From: Anaerolineae bacterium
GTDB taxonomy: Bacteria; Chloroflexota; Anaerolineae; JAFGEY01
Assembly (NCBI GenBank): GCA_016931365.1
Contig: JAFGEY010000397.1
Location: forward strand, 1-6,502
Length of the DNA: 6,502 nucleotides
Reading direction: 5' to 3'
Of the stretch, positions 1 to 5,520 are shown in pieces. The translations under genes and the position numbers were made by a program. Below the pieces are notes generated by a model. The model saw only the letters and a program-made list of their open reading frames with translations. It was not told the DNA's origin and searched no databases. How positions within the stretch are numbered: the stretch's first letter is position 1; the number at the start of each line of letters is the position of its first letter.

Positions 1-1379
1 TCGCGGTACAGGCGCGGGTCGGGGTGTTCGGTGAGGTTGCGATCCTGAAATGATAGCGCGTTAGGTTCGTTGTGACAGCACCAGGTGACGATCGCGCAGT
101 GGCTTTCGAGCTGATCGACCATCTCGTGCAGCAGGCGCATAGCACGTGCTTCAAAGGCGGGTGAGGGATCGTGCAGCCAGTTGAGTTCAAAGTCCTGCCA
201 GATCATGATCCCGCGCCGGTCGCACGCTTCGTATAGTTCTGGCGGGGCGACATGGACGTGCAGGCGGATCAGGTTGAGGCCACAGGCCTGGATTGCATCC
301 AGGTCGGCCTCGATACGCTCCGAGGTGAGCTGCGAAAGGTACAGCGCGCCCATATAGGTGGTGCCACGCACAAAAATGGGCGTCTTGTTGATCTGGTGAT
401 GCATGCTTTCTTTGGTGCGCATCATCCGCGTCTGGCGGATACCGAACACCTGCTCGTGGACGTCGAGTTTGGCCCCGTCGCCGTCGTAGAGCGTGCAGCG
501 CAGCCGGTACAGGTCGGGCCGGCCCAAATCCCAGGGCCACCACCACTGCGGATCGCCGATGCGCACGGCTTGCTCGATGACGCTCTCGCCGGGCGGCACC
601 TCGACCGCAAAATTTTCGTCCACACGCACGCCGGGCATCGTCTCCCCGGCAAGATAAATGTGCAAAGCGGCGTTATCTAGCGCTTTTTGGCGATGGTTTT
701 TGACGTACAGCCGCAGCATCACTTGCGCCGAGCGATCAAACTCGTCCTCGACCACGCTGAACGCCACGCGCTCGAGTGTCGCTTCTCCGTGCGCTTCCAG
801 CCACACCGGCCGCCAGATGCCGATCGGGTTGACGTCCCTGGGGATCAAGCCGTCAGCGTGGGCGTACAACCCTTTGACCATTCCCCGCACGACCTCGTCA
901 GCGTAGGTCAGGCCGCGCTTGCGCTTTTTGTCCCACGGCGAAGTGACCTTGACGACAAGGACATTGTCGTCTTGAACAAGGCTGGTCACATCGAACCAAA
1001 ATGGCGTAAAACCGCCCTCGTGCTTGCCAAGGCGCGTCCCATTCAGCCAGACCTCGGCATAGTAATCGACCGCTTCAAAAACCAATCTGAAACGATGCTG
1101 ACCGCCGACCGCCGGGGCTGCATCCTGCAATGTGCAATGTGCAATTTGAAACCTTGTCCTGTACCACCACGCCGAGTCGTTGACCGCGCGTACGTCCTCG
1201 CCCCAGTATGGGTTGTCGGGATAGAGCCAGGGTTGGATGTGCGTGGCCGGCCCGATCTCGCGCCAATCCGAGTCGCCAAAGCCGGGGGTGGTGTAGGGGA
1301 GCATCGGGTTGTCGATGTCCTCTTCGGATATGACTTTCCACGGGCCGCTGAGTTCGAGACGGGAGCGCAGAGAGTGCAT
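1..1379 (-). CDS. Glycoside hydrolase family 2 protein (beta-mannosidase/beta-galactosidase-like), C-terminus cut off by window edge
   Basis: The minus-strand frame is open from an ATG at 1377-1379 to the left edge: 459 codons plus two bases. I read it directly, since it has no stop in the window. It follows the GH2 layout. The N-terminal sugar-binding jelly-roll has AWWYRTRF (residues 70-77) and VWLNG (110-114). An Ig-like domain follows, ending with WWWPWDLGRPDLY (279-291). The TIM barrel then carries NLIRLH (369-374) and TWCCHNEPN, whose Glu438 matches the GH2 acid/base. The nucleophile Glu would lie beyond the window, so substrate cannot be settled; the WWPWDLG-type segment resembles beta-mannosidase-like members. 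GH2 enzymes release terminal beta-linked sugars with retention of configuration. I see no clear signal peptide, so a cytoplasmic location is likely. AAAGGG at 1385-1390, five bases upstream, supports the start. It lies downstream of aspS on the same strand, 104 bases away. Confidence 0.9.
   Translation of the reverse strand, partial: MHSLRSRLELSGPWKVISEEDIDNPMLPYTTPGFGDSDWREIGPATHIQPWLYPDNPYWGEDVRAVNDSAWWYRTRFQIAHCTLQDAAPAVGGQHRFRLVFEAVDYYAEVWLNGTRLGKHEGGFTPFWFDVTSLVQDDNVLVVKVTSPWDKKRKRGLTYADEVVRGMVKGLYAHADGLIPRDVNPIGIWRPVWLEAHGEATLERVAFSVVEDEFDRSAQVMLRLYVKNHRQKALDNAALHIYLAGETMPGVRVDENFAVEVPPGESVIEQAVRIGDPQWWWPWDLGRPDLYRLRCTLYDGDGAKLDVHEQVFGIRQTRMMRTKESMHHQINKTPIFVRGTTYMGALYLSQLTSERIEADLDAIQACGLNLIRLHVHVAPPELYEACDRRGIMIWQDFELNWLHDPSPAFEARAMRLLHEMVDQLESHCAIVTWCCHNEPNALSFQDRNLTEHPDPRLYR
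1126..1146. repeat. Three tandem 7-bp units (TGCAATG) inside the GH2 gene
   Basis: The plus strand reads TGCAATG, TGCAATG, TGCAATT in direct succession. The array is 21 bases long, so it is in frame with the minus-strand GH2 gene and encodes part of residues 78-85 (QIAHCTLQ). It falls between the conserved WWYRTRF strand and the next conserved strand (HRFRLVFEAV), where the family has a loop of variable length. It looks like a small heptamer expansion tolerated in a surface loop. Confidence 0.8.
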
Positions 1380-1384
1380 TGAAA

Positions 1385-1390
1385 CCCTTT
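1385..1390 (-). promoter_or_regulatory. Ribosome binding site of the GH2 gene
   Basis: On the minus strand AAAGGG stands five bases (TTTCA) before the ATG at 1379. The local sequence is A/T-rich compared with the coding regions, as expected for a translation start. I see no convincing -35/-10 pair directly upstream, so the gene may be read partly from aspS or from a weak promoter within 1391-1480. Confidence 0.6.
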
Positions 1391-1411
1391 GTAAATTAGA
1401 GATAACAAGTA

Positions 1412-1473
1412 AAACGTGATGCGTGAAACGTCAGGTGTAGAAAACACTCGGCATCACGTTTGATGTTTCACGC
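1412..1473. repeat. Intergenic inverted repeat with two alternative hairpins; possible aspS terminator
   Basis: AAACGTGATGC (1412-1422) is a perfect 11-bp inverted match to GCATCACGTTT (1451-1461). A second, overlapping pair joins GCGTGAAACGTCA (1421-1433) to TGATGTTTCACGC (1461-1473), 12 of 13 matching with the odd position a G-T wobble. The two hairpins share bases and exclude each other. A small GTGT/ACAC stem (1435-1438 with 1444-1447) sits in the loop. Read from aspS (minus strand), the 11-bp stem ends in GTTTT followed by T-rich sequence, so it could act as a rather imperfect rho-independent terminator. The GTGATGCGTGAAACG wording also looks like a dispersed intergenic repeat. Which role applies cannot be told from one copy. 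Confidence 0.65.
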
Positions 1474-1483
1474 TTGATTTGAG

Positions 1484-3244
1484 TTATTCGACAATTCTCA
1501 GATGCAGTTCGTCCAATTGCTTTTGATCGACTTCGGATGGCGCGTCGGTCATCGGATCGGTGGCGCTGGCCGTCTTGGGGAAGGCGATGACTTCGCGGAT
1601 GCTCGTCTCGTCGGCCAGGAGCATGGCCGTGCGGTCGATGCCGGGGGCGATGCCGCCGTGCGGCGGTGCGCCGTACTCAAAGGCGGTCAGCATATGCCCA
1701 AAACGGGCGTAGGCCTGATCGATGGAATAGTTGAGCAAATCCAGCACCTTTTCCTGCACGTCGCGGCGATGGATACGGATGCTGCCGCTGGCCAGCTCAT
1801 AGCCGTTGCAGACCAGGTCGTAGCAGTCGGCGAGCACCGCGCCTGGGTCGCTCTCCAGCAGGTGGATGTGGCTGGGCTTGGGGCCGGTAAAGAGGTGGTG
1901 GGTGGCGTCCCAGCGGTTTTCGTCCTCGTTCCACTCAAAGAGCGGAAAATCGACTACCCAGCCAAAGGCCAGCAGATCCGGGTCGGCCAGGTTGAGGCGC
2001 TTGCCCATCTCGTTGCGCAGTGCGCTCAACGCAGCAGCGACGACCTTGGGCCGGTCGGCGACGATGGCGATCAGATCGCCGGGCTGGGCCTCGGCGCGGG
2101 CGGCCAGGGCCTGCATTGCTTCGTCGCTGAAAAATTTGGCGATCGACGATTTGAGGCCGTCCGGCTGCACGGCGATCGTCGCCAATCCTTTCGCACCATA
2201 GGTTTTTACAAAATCGCTCAGTTCATCGACCTGCCGGCGGCTGTAATCGGCGCAGCCGGGCAGCGAAATCGCTTTCACCTGCCCTCCGCCGGCTACCGCG
2301 TCGCTGAACACCTTGAACGCGCTGCCAGCGACCAGATCGGACAGGCCCTTGAGTTCGAGGCCAAAGCGCAGGTCGGGCTTGTCGCTGCCGTAGCGGGCCA
2401 GCGACTCGTGATAGGTCAGGCGCGGGAACGGCTCGATCATCTTTTTGTGCGGGGTGAGCGTGTGGATCATCGCAATGTATAATGCTTCGATCAGATTGAG
2501 AATGTCTTCCTGCTCGACAAAGGACATTTCCAGGTCGAGCTGGGTGAACTCGGGTTGGCGGTCGGCGCGCAGGTCTTCGTCGCGGAAACAGCGGGCGATC
2601 TGGAAATATTTTTCGTACCCGGCGACCATGAGCAACTGTTTGAGTTGCTGCGGCGATTGAGGCAAGGCGTAAAATTTGCCTGGCTGCACGCGGCTGGGCA
2701 CCACATAATCGCGCGCGCCTTCCGGCGTGCTCTTGATCAGAATCGGCGTCTCGATCTCGATAAAGCCGCGCTGGCTGAGGAAATTGCGCATAAAGAGCAC
2801 GATCTCGTGGCGCAGGCGCAGATTGCGCTGCATCCGCTCGCGGCGCAGGTCAAGGTAGCGATACTTGAGGCGCAGCACTTCGCTGGTCTCGTCCTCACGG
2901 TTGATGTAAAAGGGGGGATTCTTGGCCGGGTTCAGGATGTTGATTGCTTGAGCAGCAACCTCGATCTCGCCTGTGGGCAGGTTGGGGTTGATCTGATCGA
3001 CCGATCTTGCCCGCACAACACCGCTGACCTGAAGCACGAACTCGTTGCGTGCTTCTGCGGCGATGGTATGGGCACTGTTTTCCTGATTCGAGTCGAAAAC
3101 AATCTGAACGAGGCCTTCACGGTCGCGCAGATCGATGAAAATCAGGCCGCCCATATCGCGGCGGCGGTGAACCCACCCCGCCAGAGTCACGGTCTGACCG
3201 ACGTGTTCGGCGCGCAGAGCGCCACAAGCAAAAGTCTTGAGCAT
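1484..3244 (-). CDS. aspS: Aspartate--tRNA ligase (AspRS), bacterial type
   Basis: This 586-residue cytoplasmic class II synthetase charges tRNA-Asp with aspartate. The N-terminal OB-fold anticodon domain has [11 protein letters not shown] (from residue 23). Motif 1 lies around GFIEIETP (160-167), the TPEGARDY loop follows, motif 2 is [10 protein letters not shown] (220-229), a bacterial GAD insertion spans roughly 285-410, and motif 3 includes GIDR (535-538). The end, with [19 protein letters not shown], is typical of bacterial AspRS. I place the start at the ATG at 3242-3244: GGGAGG (3249-3254) lies four bases upstream and the protein then begins MLKTFACG, as homologues do. The open frame extends 31 codons further to a TTG at 3335-3337, but that codon lies within a -35 box. 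Length and motifs are complete with no frameshift. Met31 occupies the place where E. coli AspRS has Leu30 and non-discriminating enzymes have His, hinting at a tRNA-Asp-specific enzyme. Confidence 0.97.
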   Translation of the reverse strand: MLKTFACGALRAEHVGQTVTLAGWVHRRRDMGGLIFIDLRDREGLVQIVFDSNQENSAHTIAAEARNEFVLQVSGVVRARSVDQINPNLPTGEIEVAAQAINILNPAKNPPFYINREDETSEVLRLKYRYLDLRRERMQRNLRLRHEIVLFMRNFLSQRGFIEIETPILIKSTPEGARDYVVPSRVQPGKFYALPQSPQQLKQLLMVAGYEKYFQIARCFRDEDLRADRQPEFTQLDLEMSFVEQEDILNLIEALYIAMIHTLTPHKKMIEPFPRLTYHESLARYGSDKPDLRFGLELKGLSDLVAGSAFKVFSDAVAGGGQVKAISLPGCADYSRRQVDELSDFVKTYGAKGLATIAVQPDGLKSSIAKFFSDEAMQALAARAEAQPGDLIAIVADRPKVVAAALSALRNEMGKRLNLADPDLLAFGWVVDFPLFEWNEDENRWDATHHLFTGPKPSHIHLLESDPGAVLADCYDLVCNGYELASGSIRIHRRDVQEKVLDLLNYSIDQAYARFGHMLTAFEYGAPPHGGIAPGIDRTAMLLADETSIREVIAFPKTASATDPMTDAPSEVDQKQLDELHLRIVE

Positions 3245-3248
3245 CTTT

Positions 3249-3254
3249 CCTCCC
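3249..3254 (-). promoter_or_regulatory. Strong Shine-Dalgarno that fixes the aspS start
   Basis: The minus strand reads GGGAGG, then AAAG, then ATG. This near-consensus site, four bases before the ATG at 3244, is the main reason for choosing that start over upstream in-frame codons at 3337 and 3313. Confidence 0.8.
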
Positions 3255-3265
3255 AGACAACGAAT

Positions 3266-3302
3266 ACCGTTTGCCTCCCGCTGACGATCGGTGGCAAACG
3301 GT
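3266..3302 (-). promoter_or_regulatory. Perfect 10-bp stem-loop at the 5' end of the predicted aspS mRNA
   Basis: ACCGTTTGCC (3266-3275) and GGCAAACGGT (3293-3302) are exact inverted copies around a 17-base centre. In the aspS RNA the outer edge of the stem falls within a base or two of the start predicted from the promoter at 3309-3337, so the transcript would begin with this hairpin. An additional CCG/CGG pairing is possible inside the loop. No T-run follows, so it is not a normal terminator. It may be a 5' mRNA-stabilising structure, a regulatory leader, or a protein operator next to the promoter. Confidence 0.6.
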
Positions 3303-3308
3303 TGGCTG

Positions 3309-3337
3309 ATCATGCCGCAAAACGCGAAATTTGTCAA
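3309..3337 (-). promoter_or_regulatory. Sigma-70-type promoter for aspS (P1)
   Basis: On the minus strand a perfect TTGACA (3332-3337) is followed after 17 bases by CATGAT (3309-3314), which matches four of six bases of TATAAT. The predicted start of transcription is near 3302, giving an untranslated leader of about 58 bases that contains the 3266-3302 stem-loop and the strong Shine-Dalgarno. It also explains why the longer aspS reading frame is not used: its first codons are the promoter boxes. Confidence 0.6.
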
Positions 3338-3372
3338 ACCTGGCCCTAACGAAATGGGATCAAGTCGGGCTT

Positions 3373-3402
3373 GTTATGATCGATTTCTATTGGCCTTGTC
3401 AA
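3373..3402 (-). promoter_or_regulatory. Possible second upstream aspS promoter (P2)
   Basis: A second perfect minus-strand TTGACA (3397-3402) is followed 18 bases later by CATAAC (3373-3378), four of six matches to TATAAT. The stretch between is A/T-rich for this window. The spacing is one base above the optimum, so this is a weaker call than P1. Confidence 0.3.
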
Positions 3403-3419
3403 AAATAGGCTGGTGGGAG

Positions 3420-3447
3420 TTGTCAGGGTGTGTGGTTATGGTATAAT
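3420..3447 (+). promoter_or_regulatory. Extended -10 sigma-70 promoter for the amidohydrolase-kinase pair
   Basis: TTGTCA (3420-3425, five of six to TTGACA) is followed after 16 bases by a perfect TATAAT (3442-3447). The bases just before it are TGG (3439-3441), which supply a TGn extended -10 element. The predicted start of transcription is near 3454, leaving a leader of about 64 bases before the ATG at 3518. This is the best promoter match in the window and points rightward, divergent from the aspS promoter. Confidence 0.7.
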
Positions 3448-3507
3448 GGAGATCATCAGGCTCTTTCAATCGCCCTGTTATGCGGCAAACTGAGCCTCAA
3501 TTTGAGT

Positions 3508-3512
3508 GGAGG
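3508..3512 (+). promoter_or_regulatory. Ribosome binding site deciding the amidohydrolase start
   Basis: GGAGG lies five bases (CCAAG) before the ATG at 3518. An in-frame GTG at 3506 would overlap this site and lacks its own, so 3518 is preferred. CCTC at 3495-3498 can pair with the GAGG of this site, so modest sequestering of the site is possible but unproven. Confidence 0.7.
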
Positions 3513-3517
3513 CCAAG

Positions 3518-5482
3518 ATGGAGCAGGCGAATCTGTTGCTCACCGGCGGCACCGTGGTCACGATGGACAAAGGTGGCACCGTCCTCGAACGCGGCGCCGT
3601 CGCTATCAGAGACAAGATCATCGTTGCGGTGGGGCCGGCAGACGAACTTGGAAAAACCTATGCGGCTGATGAGGTTTGGGACTGCAAGGATCAGGTGATC
3701 ATCCCCGGCCTGATCAACACGCATACCCACGTGCCGATGACTCTGCTGCGCGGCCTGGCCGACGACTTGCGCCTCGACGTGTGGCTGCACGGCTACATTC
3801 TGCCCACCGAAACCAAGTTCGTCAACCCCGAATTCTGCCGCCTGGGCACGTTGCTCTCCTGCGCCGAGTTCATTCGCGGCGGCGTGACCACCTTTGCCGA
3901 CATGTACTATTTTGAGGACGAGATCGCCTGGGCTGCCGTCGAGGCGGGCGTGCGCGGCGTGTGCGGGCAGACGATCATGATTTTCCCCACGCCGGACGCG
4001 ACCAGCTATGATCAAAGCCTGGCCTATTGCGCCGAATTTCTCGATCACTGGCGCGATCACGAACTGATTATCGCCGTACCTGCGCCGCACTCGCCCTATA
4101 TGTGCACCGCCGAGATTCTCCGGGAAACGGTACGAATGTCCAGGCAATATGATGTTCCTTTACTGATCCACGTTGCCGAGACGGCATTGGAGGTCAAGGA
4201 AAGCGTCGAACAAAAAAACATGACCCCGGTGCGCTGGCTGGAAAGCGTCGGTTTGCTGGAGAGCAAGGTTGTCGCTGCGCACTGCGTTCACGTCAACAAC
4301 GAAGATATGCACATCCTGGCCGCGCACGGCGTCGGCGTGGCCCACAACCCTACCAGCAACCTCAAACTGGCCAGCGGTTTTGCGCCGGTGGTGCAGATGC
4401 ATGAACATGGCATCGCCGTTGGCATTGGCACCGACGGCACGGCCAGCAACAACGACCTCGATATGTGGGTCGAAACCCACCTGGCGGCGCTGCTGCCCAA
4501 GGCGGTCAACAATGACCCCACCGCGCTGCCCGCGCGCCGCGCCTTTGCGATGGCGACGATCGAAGGGGCGCGCGCGTTGCATCTGGATCACCTGATTGGC
4601 TCGCTGGAGCCGGGCAAACGCGCCGACGTGGTCGTGCTAGACGCGGGCGGGGTGCACACCATGCCGCGTTTTGAGACGACCGGGCAAAATATCTATTCGC
4701 GGCTGGTTTATGCGACCAAGAGCGGCGATGTGCGGCACACCATTGTCAATGGGCGGGTGTTGATGCGCGACCGCGACATATTGACCGTCGACGAGGCGGC
4801 GGCGCTCAAAGAAGCATCCAAGTTGGCCAAAAAAGTCAGCCGGTTCTTTATCGATCGGGAAAAGAATCTGCTCAACAAGCTGCTCGAAATCGGCGGGCTG
4901 GAGCAGGAAGAGACCTACGAAGTGCAGGTCAAGGCGCGTGTGCCGCCCGACGTGCGCAAAGAGAGCCTGCTCGAATTGCCCGAGATCACCGTCACCAAAC
5001 ATTCGGAGCGCGATCAGTACGACACCTATTTTGTCTTTACCGATTCGAGCCAGGGCCGCATCCGCTACCGTGAGGACAACGTGCTGGGCGAAGAGGGGCA
5101 GGTCACGCCGATCTATAATCTGATCTACACCGGGCCGGTGGTCGAGCAAGAATACGAAAATTCGGCGGTGCTGACCCGCGCCCGTTACGCCAGCCACGCC
5201 GACCGCACGGTGCGCTTTTACCGGGAGTATTTTAAGCCCGATTCAATCCACGAGATCATCAAACATCGCCATCGCTATCACGTGCGCTACAAAGGGACGC
5301 CCTTTTTCATCAACGTGGACGAGATCATCCAGCCGCCGCAGGAGTGCTTTTTCGTCGAGATCAAGAGCCGCACCTGGTCGTCGGCAGATGCGCTGCGCAA
5401 GGCGGTGTTGATCGGCGAGTTGTTGGATTTGTTCGGCATCGCCAAAGAGCATGTTGTGCGTCAGGATTACACGGATTTGTGA
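3518..5482 (+). CDS. MTA/SAH-deaminase-like amidohydrolase fused to a C-terminal CYTH-like domain
   Basis: This 654-residue protein has two parts. Residues 1 to about 445 match the MtaD/TrzA/guanine-deaminase type of metal-dependent amidohydrolase, which deaminates methylthioadenosine, S-adenosylhomocysteine or related purines. Visible are the N-terminal beta-sandwich, THTH (metal His69 and His71), PHSPYMC (His191), HVAET (His218, Glu221), AAHCVH (His255) and GTDG (Asp306), ending with EPGKRADVVVLD. All expected metal ligands are present, so this half should be active. Usual family length is about 430-450 residues. A charged linker leads to about 190 extra residues with CYTH features: EVQVK (468-472), QYDTYF, RIRYR (514-518), a KxRxR run (582-586), NVDEI (Asp601) and FVEIK (614-616), then a C-terminal helix. 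Several canonical CYTH residues are changed. No signal peptide is seen; cytoplasmic. It probably shares a transcript with the kinase 27 bases downstream. The exact substrate and the role of the fusion are unknown. Confidence 0.88.
   Translation: MEQANLLLTGGTVVTMDKGGTVLERGAVAIRDKIIVAVGPADELGKTYAADEVWDCKDQVIIPGLINTHTHVPMTLLRGLADDLRLDVWLHGYILPTETKFVNPEFCRLGTLLSCAEFIRGGVTTFADMYYFEDEIAWAAVEAGVRGVCGQTIMIFPTPDATSYDQSLAYCAEFLDHWRDHELIIAVPAPHSPYMCTAEILRETVRMSRQYDVPLLIHVAETALEVKESVEQKNMTPVRWLESVGLLESKVVAAHCVHVNNEDMHILAAHGVGVAHNPTSNLKLASGFAPVVQMHEHGIAVGIGTDGTASNNDLDMWVETHLAALLPKAVNNDPTALPARRAFAMATIEGARALHLDHLIGSLEPGKRADVVVLDAGGVHTMPRFETTGQNIYSRLVYATKSGDVRHTIVNGRVLMRDRDILTVDEAAALKEASKLAKKVSRFFIDREKNLLNKLLEIGGLEQEETYEVQVKARVPPDVRKESLLELPEITVTKHSERDQYDTYFVFTDSSQGRIRYREDNVLGEEGQVTPIYNLIYTGPVVEQEYENSAVLTRARYASHADRTVRFYREYFKPDSIHEIIKHRHRYHVRYKGTPFFINVDEIIQPPQECFFVEIKSRTWSSADALRKAVLIGELLDLFGIAKEHVVRQDYTDL
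4913..5479 (+). other. CYTH/triphosphate-tunnel-like domain within the amidohydrolase fusion
   Basis: This is the coding segment for residues about 466-654. CYTH domains (class IV adenylyl cyclase, thiamine triphosphatase, inorganic triphosphatase) are eight-stranded tunnels with an ExExK start, RxR and KxR basic strands that hold the phosphates, and late acidic D and ExE positions that hold the metal. Here the order is E468-x-Q470-x-K472, R514-x-R516-x-R518, IYTGP with T538 where a lysine is usual (tYKGP), K582-x-R584-x-R586, D601, and E614-x-K616. Three canonical positions, two of them acidic, are replaced (E to Q, K to T, E to K), while most phosphate-facing basic residues remain. I infer a binding or regulatory domain rather than a normal catalyst. 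Assignment is by motif order only. Confidence 0.7.
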
Positions 5483-5520
5483 GGCGTACCGAATGATGAG
5501 GCGTACCGAATGATGAGGCG
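5480..5520 (+). repeat. 17-bp tandem direct repeat (2.4 copies) over the kinase translation start
   Basis: TGAGGCGTACCGAATGA occurs at 5480-5496 and exactly again at 5497-5513, followed by a partial third copy (TGAGGCG, 5514-5520). Each full unit carries a Shine-Dalgarno-like GAGG and, eight bases later, ATGATG. The first unit begins in the stop codon of the amidohydrolase gene and the last runs into the kinase coding sequence. Confidence 0.95.
5493..5513 (+). other. Six-codon leader mini-ORF (MMRRTE) overlapping the kinase start
   Basis: Because the duplicated unit is 17 bases, the first ATGATG opens a frame of only six codons. It ends in TGA at 5511-5513, which overlaps the kinase ATG at 5510 as ATGA. 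The mini-ORF has the same Shine-Dalgarno (GAGG, 5481-5484, spacing eight) as the kinase. Translation of it would end exactly at the true start and could reinitiate there. Whether it is translated is inference. Confidence 0.5.

Noticed and set aside
252..1382. Plus-strand frames over the left end (252-680 and 687-1382)
   Set aside because: They are shadows of the minus-strand GH2 gene, whose family motifs are unmistakable through the whole stretch.
1502..2482. Plus-strand open frame of 326 codons opposite aspS
   Set aside because: It lies wholly antisense to a conserved gene, shows no recognisable motifs and reflects high GC in the opposite frame.
3245..3330. T-box riboswitch upstream of aspS
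   Set aside because: The leader is only about 58 bases, lacks the T-box core sequence, and the hairpin has no terminator tail.
3245..3337. Longer aspS reading frame starting with TTG at 3335-3337
   Set aside because: The first codon is in the -35 TTGACA box and the internal ATG at 3313 is in the -10 box. The 31 extra residues are not like the AspRS N-terminus, and the ATG at 3244 has a strong Shine-Dalgarno.
3506..3517. GTG start at 3506 for the amidohydrolase
   Set aside because: It would overlap the GGAGG that serves the ATG at 3518 and has no ribosome site of its own.
5483..5509. Separate promoter for the ROK kinase in the gap
   Set aside because: The 27 bases are occupied by the tandem repeat and contain no -10 or -35 match; an operon with the gene upstream explains the layout.
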